From NCBI GenBank assembly GCA_947440575.1, contig CANETF010000025.1, positions 1 to 34,970 on the forward strand: DNA of 34,970 bases. The letters are read 5' to 3'. The notes under the pieces are model-generated. The model had not been told where the DNA came from. It made no database searches and saw only the letters and a list, made by a program, of their open reading frames with translations. This DNA comes from Verrucomicrobiaceae bacterium. Lineage in GTDB: Bacteria > Verrucomicrobiota > Verrucomicrobiia > Verrucomicrobiales > Verrucomicrobiaceae. Shown here piece by piece: positions 15,233 through 23,087 of the stretch (position 1 is its first letter; the number at the start of each line of letters is the position of its first letter). Position numbers and translations under genes: made by a program.

Positions 15233-16021
15233 ATGATTCCAGAAGAGACGGATGCGTTGACGAAATTGCGGGCAGTGGTTCATCGGTTGAGGGCTCCAGG
15301 AGGCTGCCCGTGGGACCAGGAGCAGACGCATGAGAGCCTGATTCCGCATGTTTTGGAGGAGGCTTATGAGGTGGCGGATGCGATTCGGAGTGGGGATCCG
15401 GCATTGATGTGTGAGGAGTTGGGGGATTTGCTATTGCAGGCGGTCTTGCATGCGGAGATCGCTTCTGAGACGGGAGCCTTTGATTTGGACCGGATGGCGG
15501 AGGGATTGACGGAGAAGTTGATCCGGCGGCATCCGCATGTTTTTGGGGAGTCGAGCGCGGAGACATCGGCGGCGGTGTTGCAGCAGTGGGATGCGATCAA
15601 GCGGGTGGAGAAGGGGCATCAGAATGAGGGCTATTTGCACGGAGTGGGGAGTGGGTTGCCGGGGTTGATGCGGGCGCAGAAGTTGCAGAAGAAGGCGGCG
15701 CGGGTGGGGTTTGACTGGCCTGAGATGGGGCCGGTGGTGGGGAAGGTGAGAGAAGAGTTGGCGGAGGTGGAGGAGGCTTTGCAGGGTGGGGAGATGATGA
15801 AGGTGGAGGAGGAGATTGGGGATCTGTTGTTCAGTGTGGTGAATCTGGCACGGAAGGCAGGGGTGCAGGCAGAGGCGGTGATGGCAGCGGCGAACGAGAA
15901 GTTCATGAGGCGCTTTCATGCGATGGAAAAGCGATTGGAGGAGGATGGGGTGAGTTTGGATGAGGCGAGTTTGGGCGTGATGGACGCGGCCTGGGATGAG
16001 GTGAAGCGGGTGGGTTCATGA
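15233..16021 (+). CDS. mazG: Nucleoside triphosphate pyrophosphohydrolase MazG
   Basis: The 262-residue all-alpha NTP pyrophosphatase converts NTPs or dNTPs to NMP and PPi, cleaning up abnormal nucleotides. It has the two MazG repeats. The first shows GGCPWDQEQTHESL at 23-36, E42-E43-x-x-E46 and E61-E62-x-x-D65; the second has EELAEVEEAL near 182 and EEIGDLLFSVVNLAR near 195. The overall pattern matches E. coli MazG (263 residues). The stop overlaps the next start (ATGA at 16018-16021), so translation of the SNF2 helicase is probably coupled. MazG is not necessarily part of a toxin system despite the name, and the nearby vapBC pair is separate. Confidence 0.95.
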   Translation: MIPEETDALTKLRAVVHRLRAPGGCPWDQEQTHESLIPHVLEEAYEVADAIRSGDPALMCEELGDLLLQAVLHAEIASETGAFDLDRMAEGLTEKLIRRHPHVFGESSAETSAAVLQQWDAIKRVEKGHQNEGYLHGVGSGLPGLMRAQKLQKKAARVGFDWPEMGPVVGKVREELAEVEEALQGGEMMKVEEEIGDLLFSVVNLARKAGVQAEAVMAAANEKFMRRFHAMEKRLEEDGVSLDEASLGVMDAAWDEVKRVGS

Positions 16022-18798
16022 GCGTTGGTCCAGACGAAGATTTGGTGAAGGTGCTGCTGACGAAGCTGCGCTCGAAGGCTTGGTTTTGGCTGTTTCGACA
16101 GACGGAATTGAAGCGGGGGTTAGGACATGCTCGGGAAGTGGCGATTGAATCGGTGGTGATGAAAGGGGATGAACTGGAGGTTCGGATGGAGCCAACCTTT
16201 CCGTCAACCTTGGAGGGGCGGGCGATGGGGGTGTTGATGCGGCTGTCTGAGGGCGGTAATCTTTCGGTGACCACCCATTGTGAGAACTGTGGGCGACCGT
16301 ATTGCTGGCATAGCGCGGCTCTGCTGGGATGGTTGAGTGACTTGGAGTCTGTGAATAAGGTGGTTGAGTCGGTGGAGAAGGTGGAACGGGAGGCACCGGT
16401 GGAGGCCGTTTTGCCATCGGAGGCGAAACAGGGGGAGGTGAGGCCGGTGGGACAGGCTGTCATTGAGTTAAGAGATGTGGAGATGAGGCCTGTGCTTTTG
16501 CTGAAGCGGGTCGAGGCGCAGGTGAAGGAGTTGAGTCGCAAGAACCTGAAGACATCCGTGAAGATGATTCAGGTGGGAGTGGCGGTGCCGATGCTGAAGT
16601 ATGCGGGATGTGAAGAGAGATTTCTTTTGGTGACGAGCCGGTTGGTGGGGTATTTTGAGTTCACGAGGGACGATGGGAGGAGGGTGCGATTGGTTCGGGA
16701 TTCATTCCGCGAAAGGTCGTTGTTAACGGAGATGCGGATGCTGGAGTTGGAGCCGTTTGGGGTGGTTTTGCCTGATGCGAAGACGGAGCATGTGACGACG
16801 AATTGTTTGACGGTGCCGAGAGATCGGCAGGCGTTGTATTGGGCGCATTTTCGGGAGTCGATGGTGCCGGCACTGATCGAGGCGGGGTGGCAGGTGGAGG
16901 TGGCGGATGATTTCGGTTACGAGATTGTGGAGCCGGACGAGGGGACGTGGTTTACGGAGATGGAGGAGGAGACGGTTGGGGAGAGTGATTGGTTTGCGTT
17001 GAACCTGGGATTTCAGGTGGGAGGGCAACGGATTTCTCTGGTTCCGGTGCTGTCGCGAGCGTTGGATGAGGGACTGACGGTGGAGGTGTTGGGGGAGGCG
17101 GCTGAGGAAGGGAAGGCGTTTTTACTGGTATTGGATTTGCCGGGAGATCCGGTGGTGGAGGTGCAGGCACAGCGGTTGCTGCCATTGATTCGATTCTTGA
17201 ATGAATTGATGTCGACGATTCCAAGGTCTTTGACGGCTAGCGGGAAGGGGTTTCGATTGGATCGGTTGAGGGCGGCGCAATTGACGGAGATTGACGGGAT
17301 GGCGATTCAGGTTCCGGCGGTGTTGGCGAAGCTGCGGGAGAGGTTGATGGGATTTGAGGGGATGAAGGTGGCGGAGATGCCGGAGGGCCTAGCGGCGGAG
17401 TTGAGGCCTTATCAGGTGGAGGGGGTGTCGTGGTTGCAGTTCCTTCGGGAGTTTGATTTGCATGGGGTGTTGGCGGACGACATGGGGCTGGGGAAGACTT
17501 TGCAAACGATCACTCATTTGCTGAAGGAGAAGGTGGAGGGGCGGGCGGATCGGCCGAGTTTGGTGGTGGCTCCGACTTCGGTGGTCAGGAATTGGGTGCG
17601 GGAGATGAAGAAGTTTGCGCCAAATTTGAGGGTGCTGTTGTTGCACGGAGGGGAGCGTAGGGGGCTGTTCAAGAAGATCCGTTTGAATGATGTGGTGGTG
17701 ACGACGTTTCCGCTGCTAGTGAGGGATGTGGAGGTGCTGAAGAAGACGCAGTGGCATTTGCTGGTTTTGGATGAGGCGCAGAACATCAAGAATCCCAAGA
17801 GTCAGGCGGCCTTGGCGGCGCGTGAGATGGAGGCGAGGCATCGGCTTTGTTTGACGGGGACGCCGATGGAGAATCACTTGGGGGAGTTGTGGAGTTTGTT
17901 TGAGTTTTTGATGCCGGGCTTTTTGGGGGATGCGGAGACGTTTCGGAAGGTGTATCGGAATCCGATTGAGAAGAGTCAGGATAAGGAGAGGCAAGGGGTG
18001 TTGGCGCGGCGGGTGGGCCCACTAATGCTGAGGCGGACGAAGGATGCGGTGGCGAAGGATTTGCCGCCGAAGACGGAGATTGTGCATCGGATTGAGATGG
18101 AGGGGGCACAGGCGGATTTGTATGAGACGATTCGGGCGGTGATGGATCAGCGGGTGAGGGAGGCAATCGCGTCCCAGGGGATGGATCGGTCTCACATCGT
18201 GGTGCTGGATGCGTTGTTGAAGCTGCGTCAGGTGTGTTGTCACCCGGCGTTGTTAAAGGTTGAGGCGGCGCAGTTGGTGACGCAGTCGGCGAAGTTGGCG
18301 TTTTTGATTGAGGAGATGCTGCCGGAGCTTTTGGCGGAGGGGCGGCGGGTGCTGATTTTTTCTCAGTTTACCACGATGTTAGCGCTGATTGAGAAAGCGT
18401 TGAAGGAGCAGAAGACGGAGTATGTGAAATTGACGGGTGAGAGTCAGGACCGAGAGACGCCTGTGCAGCGGTTTCAGGCCGCGGAGGTGCCGATTTTCCT
18501 GATCAGTTTGAAGGCTGGTGGCGCGGGACTCAATTTGACGGCAGCGGACACAGTCATTCACTATGATCCGTGGTGGAATCCGGCGGTGGAAGCCCAGGCG
18601 TCAGATCGCGCGCATCGGATTGGGCAGACGAAGCCGGTGTTTGTACACAAGCTGATTTGCGAGGGGACGATCGAGGAGAAGATCCTTGCGTTGCAGCAGA
18701 GCAAGGCCGCGATGTTGGAGGGGCTTCTGGGGGGCAGAATCGAGAAACTGAGTCTGACGCCGGAAGATGTGCAGAGGCTTTTGGAGCCCTTGTCGTGA
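16018..18798 (+). CDS. SNF2-family DEAD/DEAH helicase with N-terminal zinc finger
   Basis: The 926-residue protein is a Swi2/Snf2 ATPase, probably a DNA translocase acting on protein-DNA complexes. A SWIM-like zinc finger lies at 88-98 (C-x-x-C-x4-C-x-H). About 300 less conserved residues follow. The helicase core starts near 460: LRPYQVEGVSWLQFL, Walker A DDMGLGKT at about 486-493, motif II LDEAQN (DEAQ, not DEAH) near 584, the LTGTPMENHLGELWSL motif III region near 618, and the second RecA lobe with FSQFTTM, LKAGGAGLNLTAADTVIHY near 830-850 and the arginine-finger region QASDRAHRIGQ. It overlaps mazG by four bases and ends 3 bases before the convergent OsmC gene. Bacterial members are often linked to RNA polymerase recycling (RapA-like); this one lacks RapA's own N-terminal domains as far as I can see. 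Confidence 0.93.
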   Translation: MSVGPDEDLVKVLLTKLRSKAWFWLFRQTELKRGLGHAREVAIESVVMKGDELEVRMEPTFPSTLEGRAMGVLMRLSEGGNLSVTTHCENCGRPYCWHSAALLGWLSDLESVNKVVESVEKVEREAPVEAVLPSEAKQGEVRPVGQAVIELRDVEMRPVLLLKRVEAQVKELSRKNLKTSVKMIQVGVAVPMLKYAGCEERFLLVTSRLVGYFEFTRDDGRRVRLVRDSFRERSLLTEMRMLELEPFGVVLPDAKTEHVTTNCLTVPRDRQALYWAHFRESMVPALIEAGWQVEVADDFGYEIVEPDEGTWFTEMEEETVGESDWFALNLGFQVGGQRISLVPVLSRALDEGLTVEVLGEAAEEGKAFLLVLDLPGDPVVEVQAQRLLPLIRFLNELMSTIPRSLTASGKGFRLDRLRAAQLTEIDGMAIQVPAVLAKLRERLMGFEGMKVAEMPEGLAAELRPYQVEGVSWLQFLREFDLHGVLADDMGLGKTLQTITHLLKEKVEGRADRPSLVVAPTSVVRNWVREMKKFAPNLRVLLLHGGERRGLFKKIRLNDVVVTTFPLLVRDVEVLKKTQWHLLVLDEAQNIKNPKSQAALAAREMEARHRLCLTGTPMENHLGELWSLFEFLMPGFLGDAETFRKVYRNPIEKSQDKERQGVLARRVGPLMLRRTKDAVAKDLPPKTEIVHRIEMEGAQADLYETIRAVMDQRVREAIASQGMDRSHIVVLDALLKLRQVCCHPALLKVEAAQLVTQSAKLAFLIEEMLPELLAEGRRVLIFSQFTTMLALIEKALKEQKTEYVKLTGESQDRETPVQRFQAAEVPIFLISLKAGGAGLNLTAADTVIHYDPWWNPAVEAQASDRAHRIGQTKPVFVHKLICEGTIEEKILALQQSKAAMLEGLLGGRIEKLSLTPEDVQRLLEPLS

Positions 18799-18801
18799 TC
18801 C

Positions 18802-19212
18802 TTATTCCTGCCAAGTCCAGGTGACGGTTTTGTCGATGTCCGGATGGAGGCTTTGGTGGACTGGGCAGGCGAGGGCGACGGCTTCGAGGAGGCGGCGTTC
18901 GGGGTGATCCGGCGGCAGTGGGACGGTGATGTGAACAGGGAGGCGGACGATGCGGCGGGGCATGTCTTCGCTCATGTGTTTTTCCACGCTCACTGACATG
19001 CCTGTCACCTGAAGGTCCTTTTGCTTGGCCTTGATGCCGATGACAGTGGCCATGCAGGTGGCTAGGGCGGTGGCGACGAGGTCGGTGGGTGAAAACGACT
19101 CACCCCGGCCGTTGTTATCGACCGGGGCGTCGGTGTAAAGTTCGATGTTGGAGGGCCCGTGGGTGGCCCGGCAGCGCAGGTCTCCTTCGTATTGAACTTG
19201 GATGGAGACCAT
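18802..19212 (-). CDS. OsmC/Ohr family protein
   Basis: The 136-residue protein belongs to the OsmC superfamily (PF02566), thiol peroxidases for organic hydroperoxides. The two reactive cysteines are C53 (ALATCMATV) and C116 (ALACPVHQ); ESFSPTDLVATAL at 38-50 is the family signature. It is most like the YhfA/OsmC branch, in which the role is less certain than in Ohr. The frame is open to 19290, but MVSIQVQYEGDLRC is the usual OsmC start and the added residues are His/Arg-rich antisense sequence. Its gene ends 3 bases from the convergent helicase stop with no terminator. The blue copper gene lies 23 bases upstream, on the same strand, so this may be the end of a redox operon. Confidence 0.88.
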   Translation of the reverse strand: MVSIQVQYEGDLRCRATHGPSNIELYTDAPVDNNGRGESFSPTDLVATALATCMATVIGIKAKQKDLQVTGMSVSVEKHMSEDMPRRIVRLPVHITVPLPPDHPERRLLEAVALACPVHQSLHPDIDKTVTWTWQE

Positions 19213-19235
19213 GCGGTTGTGGTGGTGAGGGTGCG

Positions 19236-19877
19236 TTACTCGACGGTCATGATGCCGTTCATGAGCATGCCGTGACCTGGGAAGGTGCAAAGGTAGGGGT
19301 AAAGTCCTGGCTCGGAGGGAGCGTCGAATTCAAGCACTTCCTTCTGAGTGGGCTGGATCAACTTCGTGTGGAAGAGGACGTCTGCGCCCTCGGGAATGTA
19401 ACCCTTGGCCATGCCATCCGGAGCGGCTGCCATCTGCATGGCGGACATCATGATTTTATCCTTCATGCCGGGTTTGCCGAAGACGATGTTGTGGGGTTGG
19501 GGGATGGGGTGAGCGTTTTCGAAGGTGATTTTCACTTTCTGGCCGACCTTGACGTTGAAGGCCTTGGTGTCGTATTCCATGCCTGCGGCGCCGGCAGGCT
19601 TGATGGTGAGTTCGAAAGCGGCTGCTGCTTGTGCTGGTGCGGCAGGAGCAGGAGAAGGGGCTGCAGCGGGTGCTGGAACTGGGGCGGGGGTTTCAGCAGC
19701 GGGGGCTGAGGCTACCGCAGGGGCGGTTTTGTCACCAAAACTTTGCTTGAGTGAGCCCGACAGGAGGGCAACGCCCCAGTAGGTTGCGAACAGGGCCACG
19801 AGGGAACCGATGACGAGGTTGAGGGTGTTCCAGATGGAACCGGATTCTTGTTGGTGAGTGGAGGTAGATGCTGACAT
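19236..19877 (-). CDS. Membrane-anchored blue copper protein (azurin/auracyanin-like)
   Basis: The 213-residue protein is built of an N-terminal membrane helix (about 20-42), an Ala/Pro linker (52-87, mostly A and P), and a cupredoxin domain (88-213). The type 1 copper ligands are H129 (PQPHNIVFG), C197 and H202 (LCTFPGHGML), and M206. The C-T-F-P-G-H-x3-M spacing is the same as in azurin. It should carry electrons at the periplasmic face of the membrane, held on a flexible tether as in auracyanins. The cytochrome c lipoprotein gene is 80 bases upstream on the same strand and the octahaem gene diverges beyond it. The frame is open to 20021, but that part overlaps the cytochrome gene, so ATG 19877 is chosen. 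Confidence 0.92.
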   Translation of the reverse strand: MSASTSTHQQESGSIWNTLNLVIGSLVALFATYWGVALLSGSLKQSFGDKTAPAVASAPAAETPAPVPAPAAAPSPAPAAPAQAAAAFELTIKPAGAAGMEYDTKAFNVKVGQKVKITFENAHPIPQPHNIVFGKPGMKDKIMMSAMQMAAAPDGMAKGYIPEGADVLFHTKLIQPTQKEVLEFDAPSEPGLYPYLCTFPGHGMLMNGIMTVE

Positions 19878-19957
19878 GTTTTTGGGGTGGATGAATGGGG
19901 AACGAAGCACAGCCTGAAAAAGACGCAACCCGCAACTGAAGATCGCGAGATGGGTTC

Positions 19958-20425
19958 TTAGTTGGGTGGGCTGACGAGGCCTGCCTTGCCTGATGGCCAG
20001 TCTGCGCCCTCGGCAACCCATTTTCTGAGGACGGAAAGTTCTTCGGGGGTGATTTGTTCGCCGACTGGTGGCATGGCTTTGAGGTGGGCAGGCGCGCTAG
20101 TGGTTTTGGTGAGTAGGAGGCTTTGGTCGGGTATGCCGGGTACGATCCAGAGTCCGATCGCGCCGGTTCGCAGGGCGGCTGCCTGGCTGGAGAGATCCAT
20201 TTTTCCGGGTTGAGCTTCTTGGTTGTGACACATCACGCATTTGGCGGCGAGGATGGGTTTGACGTGGGCGGAAAAGTCGACTGGCTGGCTGCGTGCCGTG
20301 GCAAGAGCCGATGGAGAGAGGACGGTCGTGCCCGGGGGGCGAGTCTCGGACTCAGATGAGCTTGGAGATTGGCAGGAAGCGAGAAGGAAAAGGGCGGTAA
20401 AGGTGCTGAGTGGTTTGGCATTCAT
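19958..20425 (-). CDS. Cytochrome c lipoprotein, planctomycete type
   Basis: The 155-residue protein starts with a lipoprotein signal (ALFLLASC), with lipidation expected at C18, followed by a Ser/Glu-rich linker. The domain is the short cytochrome c type seen in Planctomycetes and Verrucomicrobia (PF07635): VDFSAHVKPILAAKCVMCH with haem motif CVMCH at 63-67, then GIPDQSLLL and a distal M118 in KAMPP. It ends with LRKWVAEGADWP. It would carry one electron in the periplasm, probably with the neighbouring blue copper protein. An ATG at 20443 is in frame; 20425 is preferred because it gives a compact lipoprotein signal. It is divergent from the octahaem gene across 102 bases. Confidence 0.92.
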   Translation of the reverse strand: MNAKPLSTFTALFLLASCQSPSSSESETRPPGTTVLSPSALATARSQPVDFSAHVKPILAAKCVMCHNQEAQPGKMDLSSQAAALRTGAIGLWIVPGIPDQSLLLTKTTSAPAHLKAMPPVGEQITPEELSVLRKWVAEGADWPSGKAGLVSPPN

Positions 20426-20476
20426 CTTGATGAGAGTTATCACGGACGCAGAAGGGGGTCAATTCATCCTCTGGGG

Positions 20477-20504
20477 TTGATTGACCGTAATGAAACGGTA
20501 GCTT
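20477..20504 (+). promoter_or_regulatory. Candidate promoter for the octahaem cytochrome
   Basis: TTGATT (20477-20482), 16-base spacer, TAGCTT (20499-20504), the same -10 hexamer and spacing as the leuC candidate. It lies in the 102-base divergent gap and ends 23 bases before the ATG. Confidence 0.4.
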
Positions 20505-20527
20505 TGGCGTTCCCTTTGCCCTCCGAC

Positions 20528-22873
20528 ATGAAATCCAAGAAGCATCAGCCACCGAGTCGCCCGCCTGAAGCGGTTGTGGGCGGGGGAGTTCGGGCATGGG
20601 TGATGGGAGGCGGGATAGGCGCTTTGGTGATCGGTGCCGGGGTTTGGCTGATGTGGCCTCAAGCGGAGCACACGGTGGTGCCATTGGAGATGGCGGCGGT
20701 GGTTGAGCCAAAGGCATTTGAGATGGTGCCTGAGGCGGTGGTGCACGCCGAATATGGGGGGTCGGAGAGTTGCAAGTCGTGTCATGAGGCGGAGTACACG
20801 AAGTGGAAGACTTCGAACCATGGGATGGCTGAGCGGAAGCCGAATGCTGAGATGGAGGATCCGGGATTTGTGCCTGAGCGATCATTCAAGCATGGCACTC
20901 AGACGACGGAGTTGCGCAAGGAGGGGGATGATTTTGAAGTGGTGTCGTTGGGATTTGGGGGGGAGAAGGCTCCATACAAGGTGGAGCGGATCATTGGGCA
21001 CAATCCACTGAGGCAGGTTTTGGTGGATGGTGGCAATGGGCGGTTGCAGGCGATGGAGGCGTGTTTTGATCCAAAACTGAAGGAGTGGTTTGATGTTTAC
21101 GGGGATGAGGATCGGAAGCCAGGAGAATGGGGGCATTGGACTGGGCGGGGGATGGTATGGAATCAGATGTGTGCTTCTTGTCACAACACGAGGGTGCGGA
21201 AGAATTACGACGAGGCGACGGATAGCTATAGGACGTCGATGGCAGAGCAGTCGGTGAGTTGCGAGTCCTGCCATGGGCCGATGAAGGATCACTCGGACTG
21301 GCAGAAGTTGTATCCAGGGAAAAAGGGGCAAGATCCGCATTTGGTGAAGTGGGATCGCAATCAGCACACGGAGAATTGTGCTGGATGCCATGCACGACGG
21401 GGTGAGATAACGGGGGACTTCAAGCCTGGGGATTCTTTTTGGGATCACTATTTGCTGACGATCACCGATCAATCGGACACTTATTTTCCGGATGGGCAGG
21501 TGCGGGATGAGAATTTTGAATTTGCGAGTTTCATGAGCAGCGGGATGCAGCACTCGGGCGTGCGGTGCATGGATTGTCATGACATGCACAGCGGGAAGAC
21601 GATTTTGCCGGGGAATCAGCTTTGCATGCGTTGCCATACGGCGGGCGGATTTCCGAATGCGCCGCCGATCGTGGCCGCGGCGCATACGTTCCATGGGGTG
21701 GAGAGTAAGGGCAGCGAGTGCATCAACTGTCATATGCCTCAGACGCCGTATATGCAGCGGCATTGGAGGCATGATCATGGTTGGACGATACCGGATCCGA
21801 AGTTGACAAAGGATTTTGGGATTCCGAACGCGTGCAATCGTTGTCACCAGGATCAGACGACGGAGTGGGCATTGGAGGCAACGGAGAAGTGGTATGGGGA
21901 GAGGATGGAGCGGTCGACGAGGCATCGGGCGCAGTTGATTGCTAAGGCCAGACTTGGGGATGTTTCGGCGATGGCAGGGCTAGTGGAGGTTTTGCAGACG
22001 GATCGGATACCGCATTGGCGGGCGAGTGCGGCGCTGTTGTTGGAGCAGTGGGCTTTGGAGTCGAGTGTGCGAGCGGCGCTATTGGAGCAAGCGGCCCATG
22101 AGCATCCGCTGGTGCGGAATGCGGTGATTCGGAGTTTGGAGCAGGTGTTGGCGAGTGGTGACACAGAAACGAAGGCGGTGATGGAGAGGGCGCTGCTGGA
22201 TCCTGTGCGATCGGTGCGGGTAGCGGCGGCGTGGGCGCTGAGGGAGACTTTGGATGTGAATGGAGTGGCTGGGAAAGATTTGCTGAACATGCTTCATTTG
22301 AACAGTGATCAGCCGAGTGGGCAGATGCAGCTGGGGCAGTTTTATTTTTCTCGGGGAGAGGCGATGAAAGCAGTCAGGCATATGGAGACGGCGGTGAAGT
22401 GGGATCCGAATTCCCCGCCTTTTCATCATGATTTGGCGTTGATCCACAGCAGCCAAGGAGATACCGCAAAGGCGATTCAGAAGCTGGAGGATGCGATTAA
22501 ATTGGCTCCGAACGAAGCTCAATACCGCTATGAACTGGGGCTCGCATTCAGTGAGACCGGGGACCTCATGAAAACGGTGGCCGCGTTGAATGAAGCGGTG
22601 CGGCTGGCACCAACGTTTGCAAGGGCATGGTACAACTTGGGGTTGGCGTTGAATGGATTAAAACGGGCTGATGAGGCCTTGGTAGCATTGGGTAGAGGGG
22701 AGGCTTCGGAGCCTAATGATCCTGGGATTCCCTATGCGCGAGCCACCATTTTGGCGCAGATGGGAAGGAGGATGGAGGCGATCATGGCCGTGGATCGGGC
22801 TCTAGAAATTGCACCAGGCTATGGTCAGGCTAGGCAATTGCGGGAGATCTTAAGGAGGGGGCAATCTTTTTGA
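20528..22873 (+). CDS. Octahaem cytochrome c with HEAT-like and TPR domains
   Basis: The 781-residue protein has an uncleaved N-terminal membrane helix (about 24-43) that exports the rest. Eight CxxCH motifs follow: CKSCH (82), CASCH (about 215), CESCH, CAGCH, CMDCH, CMRCH, CINCH and CNRCH (about 436). The first part resembles the cytochrome c554/multihaem family (PF13435), with HNTR and HDMHSGK next to haems. After the haems come HEAT-like helical pairs (about 450-560, RNAVIRSLEQVL, VRVAAAWALRE) and at least four TPRs (about 560-770). This architecture recurs in Verrucomicrobia and Planctomycetes, and its electron donor or acceptor is not known. The frame extends upstream to 20369, but that overlaps the divergent cytochrome; ATG 20528 begins right before the membrane helix. 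Confidence 0.93.
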   Translation: MKSKKHQPPSRPPEAVVGGGVRAWVMGGGIGALVIGAGVWLMWPQAEHTVVPLEMAAVVEPKAFEMVPEAVVHAEYGGSESCKSCHEAEYTKWKTSNHGMAERKPNAEMEDPGFVPERSFKHGTQTTELRKEGDDFEVVSLGFGGEKAPYKVERIIGHNPLRQVLVDGGNGRLQAMEACFDPKLKEWFDVYGDEDRKPGEWGHWTGRGMVWNQMCASCHNTRVRKNYDEATDSYRTSMAEQSVSCESCHGPMKDHSDWQKLYPGKKGQDPHLVKWDRNQHTENCAGCHARRGEITGDFKPGDSFWDHYLLTITDQSDTYFPDGQVRDENFEFASFMSSGMQHSGVRCMDCHDMHSGKTILPGNQLCMRCHTAGGFPNAPPIVAAAHTFHGVESKGSECINCHMPQTPYMQRHWRHDHGWTIPDPKLTKDFGIPNACNRCHQDQTTEWALEATEKWYGERMERSTRHRAQLIAKARLGDVSAMAGLVEVLQTDRIPHWRASAALLLEQWALESSVRAALLEQAAHEHPLVRNAVIRSLEQVLASGDTETKAVMERALLDPVRSVRVAAAWALRETLDVNGVAGKDLLNMLHLNSDQPSGQMQLGQFYFSRGEAMKAVRHMETAVKWDPNSPPFHHDLALIHSSQGDTAKAIQKLEDAIKLAPNEAQYRYELGLAFSETGDLMKTVAALNEAVRLAPTFARAWYNLGLALNGLKRADEALVALGRGEASEPNDPGIPYARATILAQMGRRMEAIMAVDRALEIAPGYGQARQLREILRRGQSF

Positions 22874-22907
22874 CTCAGGGCATTCTTAAAATTCACATTC
22901 CGTTGAA

Positions 22908-22951
22908 CAAAGTCTTTTAGTTTTTGTCTGGACTTTGAGCGGCCATATTTC
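22908..22951 (+). promoter_or_regulatory. Candidate promoter and inverted repeat ahead of the first giant gene
   Basis: TTGTCT (22924-22929), 16-base spacer, TATTTC (22946-22951). An inverted repeat CAAAGTC (22908-22914) / GACTTTG (22931-22937) flanks the -35 and could be an operator or a weak terminator of the octahaem gene. An extended -10 (TG-T-TATATG at 22965-22973) is an alternative. The 214-base gap holds no gene. Confidence 0.3.
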
Positions 22952-23051
22952 GTATTCTGGTTCCTGTTATATGAAAATATAGTCGTCCTGAAAGGCCTCG
23001 AGTTAGGCGCTAGCAGGAGAGAAGCCTTCCCTATCCCAGTCCAACCTTGAT

Positions 23052-23069
23052 TGTTCGACTCGTCGAACA
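23052..23069 (+). other. Short hairpin in the leader of the first giant gene
   Basis: TGTTCGA-CTCG-TCGAACA, a perfect 7-bp stem with 4-base loop, ends 18 bases before the ATG at 23088. It is not followed by T residues, so it is not a terminator; it may modulate initiation or mRNA stability, or be chance. Confidence 0.3.
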
Positions 23070-23087
23070 GAATCCCCGACCACCGCC

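Noticed and set aside
15233..16021. mazG as part of a toxin-antitoxin module with vapBC
   Set aside because: The protein is the NTP pyrophosphohydrolase; it is separated from vapBC by two gene units and coupled to the SNF2 gene.
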